From positions 12,563,615-12,627,614 of the forward strand of contig CM077827.1 in NCBI GenBank assembly GCA_039720395.1: a stretch of 64,000 nt of DNA, in the 5' to 3' direction. Below the pieces are notes generated by a model, which searched no databases, was not told the origin of the DNA, and saw only the letters and a program-made list of their open reading frames with translations. Shown here in pieces: positions 13,395 to 25,039 of this stretch (the stretch's first letter is position 1; each line of letters starts with the position of its first letter). The stretch is from Liquidambar formosana (taxonomy: Eukaryota; Streptophyta; Magnoliopsida; Saxifragales; Altingiaceae). Position numbers and translations under genes: made by a program.

Positions 13395-13533
13395 GCTTTG
13401 ATCATGTGCAGGATATCCTGTACGATCACAGCCATCCGTGAGCGATACGCGCGAGTGCATGAATGCGCGTGTGTCATCCACAAACGGCCGTGATCGAACG
13501 GGATAGTCCGGGATATCTCGCACATGATTAGCC
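13394..13533. repeat. GC-rich fold-back (MITE-like) element
   Basis: The left arm contains ATCATGTGCAGGATATCC and GATCACAGCC. The reverse complement of the right arm contains ATCATGTGCGAGATATCC and GATCACGGCC, so the ~140 bp can form an imperfect hairpin with a CG-rich loop. It sits between TA-rich runs and contrasts with its AT-rich surroundings. No coding sequence. Confidence 0.65.
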
Positions 13534-13561
13534 CTCTCTTTCTCTCTCTCTCTATATATAT

Positions 13562-14095
13562 AGCACACGTGCGTTGCACGTGAATATTTTTAAATAATAT
13601 AAGTTATACAAAATAATAAATACACAAAGATTTTATATTTTTTCATAAAAGATAAAGTTTAAAATTCAAAAGTATATTTTTGTTTTTAATAATCAAAATT
13701 GTCAAAGATTAAAAACTCTTTAGATATATATTCAAAATTTTTTTTCTTCTTCATAAAATGGAATATTTAAAGAGTTTATATTCATATATATTATCATGCA
13801 ACTTGATAGTTGCACTAGGAAAAAGAATTTGAGTAAAAATCTAACTTTAATTTGTTAAGAGTTTGAGTTAAAATATAACTTTTATTTGTTACCAAATGAT
13901 AAGAATATTTATTATGTGTTTCAATTAAAGGAAGGGTAGATATGTATTTTATTTTTAAAAAATAAGAGTATATTGGTCATTCAAAAGCTTTTTTTTTGAG
14001 AGTATATTGGTCATTCAAAAGTTTCTTTTTTTGAGAGTATATTGGTCATTCAAAAGTTTTTTTTTTTTGAGATTCAGTCTTTTATAGATAAGTAT
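13562..14095. repeat. GCACACGTG-headed repeat, copy 2
   Basis: It begins GCACACGTGCGTTGCACGTG and ends GATTCAGTCTTTTATAGATA. Near the tail a ~34 bp unit (GAGTATATTGGTCATTCAAA plus a T run) is repeated three times at about 13966, 14000 and 14035. Same family as the copy at 10944. No gene. Confidence 0.55.
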
Positions 14096-14243
14096 AGATT
14101 TATTTATTTATTTATATACACATTATATAAAAGAATTCATTGTTGGATGGTTGAGCCAAATGAGGTCTACCCTTATATAAGCACCTACGAAGACTTCTAA
14201 AATAGAAAGAATAATTATGATCTTGCCATGCTAGTGTGATTTG

Positions 14244-14380
14244 AGCTGTCCATTAAAGTAATGGACAGCTTGAATCAAAAGAACAAAAAATTGATGAGTT
14301 AATCATTATCGTACTGGTGTGATTCAAGCTGTCCATTCTGAGCCGTCTATTAAAGTAGTGGACAGCTTGAATCACACTAG
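14244..14380. repeat. paired perfect inverted repeats (MITE remnant)
   Basis: One 27 bp hairpin (AGCTGTCCATTA, 3 bp loop, exact complement) lies at 14244-14270. A second has 19 bp perfect arms: GTGTGATTCAAGCTGTCCA at 14317-14335 and its complement at 14359-14377, with a 23 bp loop. Both use the same GCTGTCCA core. Probably a small decayed MITE. Confidence 0.6.
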
Positions 14381-14845
14381 CACTGGAATAGTTTTTTTCC
14401 AAACTATCATCAAATCCAGATCCTATTTGGGCATGCCCCATTTTTTTTTTTTTTTTTTTTTTTTTGTTTTTCTGTTTTTTTGTTATTTGGGATCAGCAAA
14501 AGAATATAATTTTATTGAGTGAAAGTGATAGTGATAACTGATACTACACCCAAAGCCTAGTAGAAAAAATTGTTTTCCCAGACATTTTGGCACCATGCAA
14601 GAAGTTATTCCTCGTGAAAAGAAAAAAGAAAAAAAAGAAAGAAAGAGAGAGTAAAATAATGAAGTAAGGAGGTGACTTTAAAAAGTCAAAGAATGAGGAA
14701 TGGAACCCAAGTATTGAACTATTGTAACCAAAGTAGGGGAAATTAGCCCAAAAATAAGCAGCTTTATTTCCTTCTTAATGAACAAGGTTTAATAAGCAGC
14801 TTTATTTATCGACAATTGATTACTTCGATCTTCTTATCGACTGAG

Positions 14846-15892
14846 GCTGAAAGTTTGAAATTATCTTTCAAATCCCGGCCTCTTAGTGAAGGGTTACCTA
14901 GTGATGCTTTGATGTGGAGCTACACCAAAAATAGAGTATTCACAGTCCACAGTGCCTATCACCTAGCCCGTCAAATTGGATCATGAAGCCTGCTTCCTCA
15001 AGGCCGGAGGGGCAAGCTCAAATGGGCGCATGGAAAAGGAGGTTTGGCAAAAGGTCTGGGGGATGAGCGTCCCAGGAAAAATAAAACATTTTGGTTGGAA
15101 AGCTCTACAGAATTTTCTGCCAACACGTCTAAATTTGCAAAAGAGAGAGGTTGAGGTGGATGGTCACCGTGAATTTTGTGGTGAATTGAAGCTGATGAGA
15201 GCATTATTCATGTTCTTACGGATTGCTCTTATGCTAGACAAGTGTGGCACAATTTGCGCAGCAGTCGGCTACTGTGTTTTGGGTTTGGTTTGATCAGGTT
15301 ATGGATGTCCTTGATAATGATAATCTAGCGGTCGGATTTTCTCACCTTGTGCTGGGCAATCTTGAAAGCGAGAAATGATAAAATAAAAACCACCCGGTAG
15401 AAGTTGCACGTACGTTGGGCCAGGGCGGCCTTCTTGGAGGAATTCAGGTTAGTTAGCAGACAAGAACACTACAACAGGACGGGTGTGGTGGAAGACCTCG
15501 ACGGCCTGGGGTGTGCAAAGCTCCCTCCAAGGATCTGTTCAAGATAAATGTGGACAGATAGGGGGTACTGACTCCAATAGTGCTGGTATTGGAATGGTGG
15601 TGCGTGACCAAGAGGGGGGAAGTAATCGCCGCTGCGTCTCAAAGACTCGAAGCGAACAATCTGGAGGAGGTTATTCAATGGCATCCAAGAAGGGAAAGAG
15701 AATTTTTCAGGTTCCTAGGATTAATCTATGTCGGCATTTATATGTGGGCAGTATAAGTTGAAAGTTTGCTCCTTCGATCATGTATGTCTGTGCTAGGGGA
15801 AGGCAATAAAGTAGCCCACAAGTTTGCCAGACATGCTTGTAGTATTGATGATTTCTCTGTCTATTTGGAGGCTAGGGGGTCCCGGAGTTGAT
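14846..15892 (+). pseudogene. decayed LINE: zf-RVT and RNase H remnants
   Basis: Translation in shifting frames gives recognisable non-LTR retrotransposon pieces. Around 14846-14983 it reads LPSDALMWSYTKNRVFTVHS, the segment before the reverse-transcriptase zinc-binding domain, ending in a stop. Around 15027-15160 it reads VWGMSVPGKIKHFGWKALQN and FLPTRLNLQKREVEVDG, the zf-RVT domain itself. Around 15525-15870 there are RNase H fragments (GIGMVVRDQEG, then GEGNKVAHKFARHACSIDDF). Several stops and frame changes separate them, and the RT core is absent upstream, so this is a dead 3' fragment, not a host gene. Confidence 0.75.
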
Positions 15893-16560
15893 CCCAAGAT
15901 CAAATCCAAGTAGACATTTCATCTTTGATGGATTAAATAATGCTTCCTATCGAAAGACTATATTAGCATCTCCCTCCGAGAGGAATCTTTTAAACCCTTT
16001 TTCGATCAGCATTACCTCCCAAATAGATTCTTTTAAATTTTATGATGAGAAAACCATTATGGTAACCTTGGGCCATATAAAAGACTGGTCATCTGACTAT
16101 ATGGATCATATAAATTTAAGACCTATGTAATTATGAAATCTTTTGTGGTTAACTTCAATAGATTTAGTAAGAATCAAACACTATATGATTTTTGTTTTTT
16201 AAGATATAATTCTTTACCAACTGAATCATTTAAAAAAATTTTAAACTCTACAAGAAGAAGATCATCATTGGTTCAGCCTGTATGATAAGAAAATTTATAA
16301 TAAGAACCAAACACATATATGATCACCAATTGCTTCCATATTAAACACTAGTATTATCCAAACCAAATTGATTGTATAATAAGAAAATTTACCACAACTA
16401 TCCTATCCCGATTCCCGAGTAATGCATTTATATGAATTTTCTTGTTTTGATAAGAATCAGATGGCTAGAGTCGTACGATCATCATTGGTTCAGCCTGTTC
16501 TTTTCCTTTTTATTTATTTTTATTCTTTATTTTCATGTGCAAGGCTTGTTCTAATTTCGA
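15893..16560. other. intergenic sequence upstream of the membrane-protein gene
   Basis: AT-rich, without a convincing reading frame. The phrase ATCATCATTGGTTCAGCCTG occurs twice (about 16260 and 16479) with different flanks, suggesting a small local duplication. Confidence 0.4.
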
Positions 16561-16579
16561 GACTCACCAGTCAGTCAGC

Positions 16580-16591
16580 CACCACGTGGTG
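16580..16591. promoter_or_regulatory. G-box palindrome
   Basis: CACCACGTGGTG is a perfect 12 bp palindrome around the CACGTG G-box core (16583-16588), about 240 bp upstream of the chosen ATG at 16823. bZIP and bHLH factors bind such sites in plants; a role here is inferred from position only. Confidence 0.5.
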
Positions 16592-16822
16592 AGTCCGGGA
16601 TGTTACATAGAAAAAATGTCGTCGCTTTGTCACTCAGATTATTTAAACGACGACGTTTGCTGAAGCATCGAGACGATACCGTTTTTGTCCCATTCGGCAA
16701 GTCCCCCGTCTCCAGTCTACACAAAATGTCTCATTGCCCAATCGCCCATCAGTCCATCACCAGCTTCTTCCAGCCCTCGTTCCAGAGTACCTACCTCTCT
16801 CTCTCTAATATACATAACATTA

Positions 16823-18679
16823 ATGGCGACTTCATCAAAGGGATGGATGAGCAATCTACCAACAAAGGCATCTCGATTATATTTCTTGATCATTATCCTT
16901 CAGATCCCTCTTTTCAGGTATACAAAGCTCACATCAGCCCCTTACCCCTCCTAAAACCTTCTGCCTTTAATTCTCTTGAAATAAATGTACAAAAAATTCA
17001 AACGAAAATATTCGAAATCTTCTCTCTTTCTCTTCAAATTCTCATTACTCAAACCTGCTTTTTTTTATTATTTTATTATTTTTTTATCTGGGGTTTGCTC
17101 AAATTGGCTTGTCTTCATGTTTTGGCATCTGGGTATTTGTAGTTTTGAAGTTCTAATGTTTTCTGAGAGATAAATCGTTAATGGTCCGTTTGGATGCACT
17201 TTCTGAAATATGTTTTCTCGTTTTAAAATGTGGAAAACAAAAGAGCTGGAGAAAACGCTTGTGGGGTGGGGCGAATTTTTGAAATGTCAATGGAAAATAA
17301 AGGCAAATACAAAACAAAAGGAAAAGATGTCACCAAAAAAGAAAAAAGAAAAACAAAAGAGGAAACGGCATCAAATGGATCTTTAATGTTTCCATTGATT
17401 TTACTCTCATTTCTTCTGTCGTTTTATCTTTTAAGGAAAAGGTAAGAAGATAGTAGAATACGGTGTTCCAAGATTTCTGTCTGATTCTCTTTAAAATATG
17501 CATCACAGATCCTTCAATCTTAACTTCACTCAAACTTGCTTGTCTTTATGTTTTAGCATCTGGGTCTTGTTTATTATAAGTTTCATTATACTGTGATTGG
17601 TGAAGCTTTTACTCTTTCATTTACAATTACTCTCACATCTATGTTTTTTTATGTTTTTCAAAGTTGACTTACTGTTAAGTGTTACCGATTCAGTATGACA
17701 GCGCTCTTTTAAGAAAATTAGATTGTCCAAGTTGTTTCAGTTCATTGTCTTATATATGGTTTCATAATTGCAACATGTTGTCACATATGTTCTCTTCACT
17801 TATGTAGATTGGTTCACTTGATATAAAAAACTTCCCCTCATTGTTTAATTGTTCTAGAGTTGATCAAATATGCCATGTTTTTGTGTTAATCATGATTAGA
17901 ATGTTGAAAAGTTTTTTTCCTTAATCTGATTTAATTTCATTTTGAGCAATGGCATAAATAACTTATAGATTTAGTGATTAGAAATTAAAATTTGTGAACC
18001 AGCCTAGCTTATTTGTAAAACTTAAGCCTAATGAAACAATCCTTTACTGAACAAAATGGCATGTTGACGAAAATATTGAATTCTATTTGAATCTTGAATC
18101 AGTTGGGATTTGGGAGTGCCTTCCCCCTACTTGATAACGAAAGCATTTTAGATGCTGGGAGGTTTTTTACCTGGTGACATGCTACTCTTATCATAGTTAA
18201 TGTGATTTACTAGGTCTTGTTTAATTTACCCACCTGGCTACCTCTATGACCTTGAACTTCCCCAATAGTTACTTACGAGATACTTTGTAATAAATTTTGA
18301 TTTGTAAATTATTTGCCTCAGGTTCTAAGAGCTCAAATCTATAAATAATTAGTTATTACAATTATTAAATTGGTACAAGAATTGACAGTTTTGAACTTCA
18401 TCTTGGAAAGAAAGTATATAATTCTCCCTTCTTATTTTATGAACTTTCCTCCTCTATCTACATATCCATACCTTTATGTATGGGGAAAAATCCAGATAGT
18501 CAGTGGAGCGCTTTACTTGGTTGACTGATGAATAGTGCTACTTGGTCAACCAGTGAATAGTGTTGCTTGATCTCTCCAGTGAAAAGTAGCGTAAGGCCTG
18601 AAAACAAAGAGAAACGTTAGAGGAGGCCGGGGTTTGTCCGGCCTAAAACCCTCCAATGCTCAAATCAGTCTTCGAGTCT

Positions 18680-18726
<47 letters not shown>

Positions 18727-21700
18727 GGAAAGAGAAGAATCTATAGGGTTTTGTGTTGCGTCGCACCTACCTCGTTTTGTGTGAATAGTGTTCCTTTTAT
18801 AGGAAGAAACTAGGTCTTGGGTTAAGTTGTTGCTTTAACCCAACTGTGGTCAGTTTAGGGTTTTAGGTCCGGTTATCGACGGCTGTTCGATTGTGGTCCC
18901 GTTATCGATAACCCGTTAGGACCATGGTTGGGTTTCTTTTGTCTGATCTTCCTGGGTATACTCACTGCACATGATTGAGACCGAGGACCGAGCACATATA
19001 AGGCTGAGGGCTGAGGACTAGGGAAGTTGTGAACATGGCATTAATCAAGCCAAGGGCCAAGCACTGGCGAGGCCAAGGACTGAGGTCGAGAACAATCTGA
19101 TAGCATCACTAAGGATCGAGCAACATCATTTGGGTCGAGCATGATTAAATGCCGAAGAGTATTGTCTCTGAGAGCGATGCCGCTGAGAGGAGGGTGCATT
19201 CCAACTGAACTCGTCCTTGGTCTTCGGATTATCGAACCGAAGGATGTCACATGTCAGTGAACCGTTCAGCTGGTTAGAAATATCCCACACACTTTATAAA
19301 TCTGAGGTTGATCAATGAATAGCCACTTCAATCTTTTTCTTGAAGAGAAAATGACTACTTATGTCTTCACTTTGTTATATACAGTTATGTTAATCAATGA
19401 TCTTTTAACTTCTGCCTCTTGATCTTAAACTAATAATGTATGCTACCTTGAAAACTTGTTTCTGCTGATCTTCTATAGAATGTGGCTTTTCTTTATTATT
19501 GAAGTTTAAATTTTATGTATTTACCTTAATTTGATGAATCTTTGTGTATCCCCATCGGGAATCTAAAGATTGAATTGCATTGTTAATTTGTTAGTAGTCC
19601 AAATTGGGTTTTCAAAGATTGCAAGATATAGTGCGTTTGGAAACTTTCGCCAATTTTAATATGATTTAACTAGTAATTTTAATTTATTTATGATCTCAAA
19701 TATCTTCAGGTATTAATTGACATTAAAAGAAACATCAATCACAATTTACCACATTGCAGTGTGATTCTCCCTCTAAAGTCATTATATTTTAGTATTACAA
19801 ATTCATTCCACACTATATTTCTAATACTTTGCTTCGAATGGATGAAGATGAGAATTTTTTGTCTAATTTTCTGCAAACATAATTTAATTGAAAGTTAGAT
19901 CATGGGGATGTAGGCTGCTAACCACTAACCCATGTCCCCACGCTCCCCCCTTCCTTCTCACATTACAAGCTCCTCAGTATGATTGCCTTCAGTTATATAG
20001 TGGGCATTAAAAGTCCACATGCTATTATGCTTGTTCTTCTGGATTGTATAAAATCTATACTGGTGTTTTGTTTTAAGTTGTGCACATAATCCAGGTTGCC
20101 TTTTCCTTGAAAGTAAACTTCATTACCAATTTACCACATACATTGTGAAGATTTTTGATGTCCCTTTAGTCTTTCTTCATGGAAATAAAAACCTAAGCTT
20201 GAAATGTCTCTGTTCTCGTCTTGAAGTTACATCAGTTAGAAACACACACACCCACACACATTTAGGGATGTTCACGTGCGTGATGCAAGTCATGGCCATT
20301 GATCATGTGCACTTGATTACCATGCGTGCGTGATCAACAACCGCAATTTGAGACACACATGAAATATTGAAATCACCTGCTTGACATCACACAGGTGAAC
20401 ATTTATATACATACATATATATATAAGTACATAATATGTATAATTTTGCTACTTGTTTGGCCTGTTAGTGATATTTTCCACCTATTTTATGTTACAGGAT
20501 CTCATGTAGGTCTGGTATGTGTACAACACCAATACAGGTCACATCTTCACAGTTGATTGCAAGTGAGATATTTCCCATTACTGTAGTGAAGGCACTTCTC
20601 TACCCCGGAGCCTATTGCGAATGGCCTCATCAAGAACATGACTGTTCCAAGTTGGGATAACTTGCTAAACATTTATAATTTGACTGATGTGAAGGAAGCC
20701 CCTGCAATAACTGATCTTCAGCGATTAGAGGTGCTGCTCAATTTCTCACTTTTATCTTTCTTGTTTAAATGCATATTCAATTCAAATTTAAGGAAATCCA
20801 GAGCTTTTCTACTTATATCCTCCAGCAGGGACGACTATATATTTGATGGCTTTTAAATATGCGTGATAGGAAAAATCAATAGCACCTGACATTTTTTCCT
20901 AATTTTTTTTTTAAAAATGTCCCAAAATATGTCTTCTCTATTGCTTTGCTTTATTTTATCTACCCTTTAATACAACAATGTACAAATTATTTCTAGATAT
21001 CATGAGTAAAGACCACAATAATCACAGGATTCTTGAATTGTTGTGGCAGGCTGGTAGCATATACTTCTTTTGGTATTTCCCTCCTAATTGGCATTTCCCA
21101 CACACACTACAATTGCCGGGACAAAGGGTCCTTTCACCTACTTGTTTAATTTTTTTTTTTCCTCAAGAAATTCTAAAAAATTATCTTGGATATGTCCTCT
21201 TTTTTCATCCACGACAGTAATCCTTGTTAGTTTCCAAATTCTAGAACAAAATAAGATCCATATGCAAAAATTTTCAATAAGATGGCTATTGTCATGTTGA
21301 TTTTTATTATTCTGTCTCTGATTGCCTTCTATGATTTCCCATTCTGTATGAATGTCATTGATAGGAAGGTAATTTAACTTGCAGAAACTATTTAGTGGAG
21401 CGTGTAGCCATGTAGGTTTATTGACTTATGGTTTGTCTATGGAAATTTTAATTTTCAATGTTCAATTTCAAACTTGATCCAGAATGTCATGCCTTTTCTT
21501 GGTTTCTCATGAATAGGAAACCCAATATGCTCTTAACCAAAATTCCTCTTATTGTACACCAGCTTAGGTTTCCTTTTTTGATATTCTCTATCAGAAATGT
21601 AATCCATCTTATGGTTGTTATACCAGGTTCTTGCAGGCAGCTATTTCTCTGTCGCAGGAGCACTTATTGGTATCCTAAAACCAGGGAGGATGACCATGTT

Positions 21701-21923
21701 TGGGACACTTCTTATAATTTGGGGCCTTGTTAAGGAAGGGATCCTGGGGAAGCCTGCGGACACTGATCCTGCAAGAAGCATCTATGTCTACCCGACGATG
21801 TTGATAGCCCTGGTATTGGCCCTTTCATCAATAAAGTATGATGTAAAGAAGGCTGTGAGGAGTGCCCCGGCTCGACCCATTGCAAAACCTCTGCACAGCT
21901 CTTCAAAGTCAAAGCTGAAATGA
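16823..21923 (+). CDS. conserved plant membrane protein, uncharacterised, apparent frameshift
   Basis: Three exons fit: 16823-16917, 20498-20730 and 21627-21923, with GT-AG introns; the first junction splits an Arg codon. The expected product is about 207 residues: N-terminal hydrophobic segment (LYFLIIILQIPLF), a Cys-containing stretch (SCRSGMCTTPIQVTSSQLIA), LLYPGA, then TVPSWDNLLNIYNL, and three hydrophobic segments in exon 3 (GSYFSVAGALIGIL, MFGTLLIIWGLV, YPTMLIALVLALSSI). A basic C-terminus ends SSSKSKLK. I recognise it as a conserved land-plant family but know no function. The frame breaks after GCC (20610-20612): removing one base near 20613 restores it to the end of the exon. As read, translation stops at 20658-20660 after 85 residues. 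Either a null allele or pseudogene, or a one-base sequence error. A shorter exon 3 acceptor at 21637 is possible. Confidence 0.72.
18477..19291. mobile_element. solo LTR in intron 1 of the membrane-protein gene
   Basis: An 815 bp segment begins TGTATGGGGAAAAATCC and ends ATCCCACACA, flanked by CTTTA on both sides (18472-18476 and 19292-19296). It contains a (AG)n run and a GC-richer part (about 18750-19270). Orientation is not fixed by the sequence. Confidence 0.82.
18680..18721. repeat. (AG)n microsatellite
   Basis: About 21 uninterrupted AG units inside the intronic solo LTR. Confidence 0.95.
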
Positions 21924-22478
21924 TTTGGACGTGCACGAGATGTAATACTTTTCGATACAAATTTTAATTTTTATCAATTTGGTCTGAATTCTGATGGTTA
22001 ATGAATTAAATTTGTCCATGTTCCTCCCAAGATCATATAATTTTGGACATTTTTATTGCTCTAGCTCAAAATTGTGTGCCATTTTTTTTTCCTCTCCATA
22101 TTGAATTTTCCAAGTTTGTTGACTAGGGAATATCAATAAAGAATTGCATGTAGAACAGACAGCAAGTTGTTAATTCTCTCTGAGGGTGCCATGATAGTAA
22201 ATGAAAATTTCATATCTCTCACACCATAACAAACCCAATAGCTGTAAGATTCCAAATGTTTTTGACATTTGGGAATTAATCAAATGGATTATAGGGAGAA
22301 AAATATTATCACCAACCGGTGAAACCTGAAACATGCTTGAAGTCGTATATTCAGATGAAGATTTGGAGTTCATCAGCGATATATGGCAGTGTTGGGTATC
22401 CAAGTTCATTGATTAGGAAAGTACACTTATTTTTTATGTTATTTTTATTTCAATGTGAAACTGGTGAAGAAGCTTGTT

Positions 22479-22523
<45 letters not shown>

Positions 22524-22697
22524 TAAAACTTTCTTTTGTTGCCTATAAGACAGACGAAAAGAAAATGTAAATTCGAATTGCATCCCCACGAGTGTATCAT
22601 ATGGTGTACCATAGTGGCACTCTATTCATTTGGAAACTTGGTGGAAAAAATGGGAAGGCTCTTTTCGGAAACACTGAATACAAGACTTGGAATAATA
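21924..22697. other. 3' UTR and intergenic sequence with (CT)n
   Basis: This follows the stop of the membrane-protein gene; AATAAAG near 22135 is a possible poly(A) signal. A pure (CT)n run occupies 22482-22520. No gene is seen. Confidence 0.5.
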
Positions 22698-22775
22698 GGA
22701 ACCTTGGTGGAAAAAACTGAAAAGGAACCTTGGAGGAAAAAACTGAAAAGGAACCTTGGTGGAAAAAAATGAAGA
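22698..22775. repeat. 26 bp minisatellite, three copies
   Basis: The unit GGAACCTTGGTGGAAAAAAC followed by TGAAAA is repeated at 22698, 22724 and 22750. A diverged fourth copy (GGAAACTTGGTGGAAAAAAT) begins near 22631. No coding role is apparent. Confidence 0.85.
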
Positions 22776-23680
22776 GGAAATAGATATAAAAGAAAGACTT
22801 GCGTAGACTTGTCTTCTCGATCAACTTGTTTCTTTATATTTGGAGAAGAGAGACTCTAAGATATTATGAACAAATCCACCTCCATCATCTCTACTACAGC
22901 AGCAAAACGTCGGTCTGTCTGGTGCTTCGTCTCTCTACAACCAATATAGCAGGGTAATTACACTCTCTTCCTTCACCATCCCTCATTTTCTCTTCATTTT
23001 CTTCTGCTAAATCCTTCCATACCTATTTGTTTATATCTCTCTCTTTGTTTCATTTCGCTTTCTTTTTTAAGACATGGTTGATTGCTTAATTGTTTATAGC
23101 ATTCCAGTTTATGCTAACTAAGTGAATCTGTTTAAAATACATAGATATAGATAGTTTTTGGTAGGGGTATAAGATTTAAATTGGGCTCATGTCTACATAT
23201 AAAAATTTGAATTGGTTGAGGCCATTCCTTGCTGCGCATTGCTGCAAAGTACATATAACATAAAACATGCGCAGCAGAGAAGTACATATAAAATAAAACT
23301 TGATTGACACATCCATAGAGTAGTTTATTCGACTAGTTTTGATTAAGAGCTTGTCACCGGTGGAGGAGATGACCTAATGACAAGTCCTTCACACTGATTG
23401 CTTGTAAATAGTTTAAAATTTATAATTTGTCCGAGTGAAGATTGTGCCTAAAGGATTGTAAATATGTCTAAGTGAACTCCTTAACATATAATTAAAGGAG
23501 TGTAGCTGCAGTCAACCCCACCCCCCAAAAAAATAAAATAAAAATATTTTTTCCCATTTTATGCTTATGACATAGGAGTATTAGTTTGTTTTTCCTATCC
23601 TTTTTTCCTTTTAATGTATATATTTCCAATGGACATTTTTACTTGCAAGATTCTACATGATCCATACTTTTTGATAGAAG
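22776..23680 (+). other. probable 5' UTR, leader intron and promoter of DUF247 gene 1
   Basis: A pyrimidine-rich, leader-like stretch near 22860-22955 ends CAATATAGCAGGGTAATT, which could be a 5' UTR exon with a donor. An acceptor-like TATTGTAG lies at 23695-23702, upstream of the preferred start codon. Leader introns are plausible, but no transcript evidence is available. Confidence 0.35.
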
Positions 23681-23737
23681 ATGTTTTTTCCTGCTATTGT
23701 AGTCTGCCTTTCACTAGCGAAAGGAACTCAAAAAGGG

Positions 23738-25039
23738 ATGGGAGACATTCCTACGGTTAATCAAAAGACTGAAAGGGAGGCCCATGTTTCAATTGAGATG
23801 GTAAATTCAATTACAGGAATGTTAAGGAGTTTGCCTGCCTTGTCGTCCAAGTGTTGTATCTACAGAGTTCCAGAGAGACTTCGTGAAGTAAATTTGAAAG
23901 CATACAAGCCCACGGTAGTCTCCATCGGCCCTTTTCACCATGGTGAAAAACACTTGCAACCCATGGAGGAGCATAAATTGAGATACCTGCAGACTTTTCT
24001 TAATCGGACAGAGCGAAGTTTGGAAGATTATCTCAAAATTGTAAGAACATGGGAGGAGAAAGCCCGTCACTATTATGCAGAAACCATTGAGCTGAGCAGT
24101 GAGGAATTTGTGACTATGATTCTAGTGGATGGCAGTTTTGTTGTTGAGCTTCTATTGAGGTTTTATTTCCCTCAGTTGAGAGAGAAGAATGATCGCATAT
24201 TTCATAAGCCATGGATGATCACTGACGTGTCCAACGATATGATGTTACTTGAAAATCAGTTCCCATTCTTTGTTCTTGAGGGTTTGTTCAACTTGGTCTC
24301 TGCCTCCATCAAAGAGGGAAACCCAACCTTACTTGAGGTCACCCATGAGCACTTCAAATATTTATTGAAAATAAATGAACTACCAAAAACATTTTCCAAT
24401 CCTGGAATAAAGCATTTTCTTGATTTCATACGCAATTGTTACCTGTCCTCATTTCCAAGAGTACATTGCGAATCCGAACGTACTGCAATATATGAATGCC
24501 CACCTAGTGTGACGAAGCTTCATGAGGCCGGTGTCAAGTTCAAGATGGGGACAAGCTGCTCTCTACTTGACGTTAAATTCACTCATGGAATTCTTGAGAT
24601 CCCACATTTGAAGATAGAGGATAACACAGAAACTCTGTTTCGAAATCTCATTGCCTTCGAGCAATGTCACTGCACAGATAAGTACATTTCTCACTATATG
24701 TTCCTGCTAGATGGCATGGTTAACACTTCCAAAGATGTGGATTTACTTGGCCAATATCGAATAATAACGAGCATGCTAGGCAGCAGTAAAGAAGTCTCGG
24801 TACTATTCAACAGTATCTGTAAAAATGTTATTTCTGGTGAAGAATTTTATTTCTCGACTCTTTGCAGAGATCTAAATGCATACTGCAGGGCCCCTCAGCA
24901 CAAGTGGAAGGCAACTCTGAAACGTGACTATTGCAACACTCCATGGAGGGTTTTATCTATTTTTGCTGGGCTTATACTTCTTGTACTCACTCTCATACAG
25001 GCTGTGTGCTCTCTCATTTCTGTGCCGCGCGGGCCGTAG
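23738..25039 (+). CDS. DUF247 (UPF0481) membrane-anchored protein, copy 1
   Basis: A single uninterrupted frame of 433 residues from ATG 23738; an in-frame ATG at 23681 would give 452 but includes an acceptor-like TATTGTAG, so the later start is preferred. Family landmarks occur in order: CCIYRVPERLREVN, VSIGPFHHGEKHLQPMEEHK, MILVDGSFVVELLL, MMLLENQFPFFVLEGL, TKLHEAGVKFK, ILEIPHLKIEDNTE, LFRNLIAFEQCH. A C-terminal hydrophobic helix (VLSIFAGLILLVLTLIQAV) should anchor it to a membrane with the bulk outside the bilayer. DUF247 proteins are plant-specific and their biochemical activity is unknown; members at the grass S and Z loci act in self-incompatibility. Length and motifs look intact. A second, clearly related copy lies about 30 kb downstream on the same strand. 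Confidence 0.92.
   Translation: MGDIPTVNQKTEREAHVSIEMVNSITGMLRSLPALSSKCCIYRVPERLREVNLKAYKPTVVSIGPFHHGEKHLQPMEEHKLRYLQTFLNRTERSLEDYLKIVRTWEEKARHYYAETIELSSEEFVTMILVDGSFVVELLLRFYFPQLREKNDRIFHKPWMITDVSNDMMLLENQFPFFVLEGLFNLVSASIKEGNPTLLEVTHEHFKYLLKINELPKTFSNPGIKHFLDFIRNCYLSSFPRVHCESERTAIYECPPSVTKLHEAGVKFKMGTSCSLLDVKFTHGILEIPHLKIEDNTETLFRNLIAFEQCHCTDKYISHYMFLLDGMVNTSKDVDLLGQYRIITSMLGSSKEVSVLFNSICKNVISGEEFYFSTLCRDLNAYCRAPQHKWKATLKRDYCNTPWRVLSIFAGLILLVLTLIQAVCSLISVPRGP

Noticed and set aside
20978..21220. Open frame with LLWQAG that could splice to a shorter exon 3 (acceptor 21636)
   Set aside because: The splice is in frame, but the exon 2 reading DLQRLE joined to VLAGSYF uses better placed signals and gives the expected family sequence.
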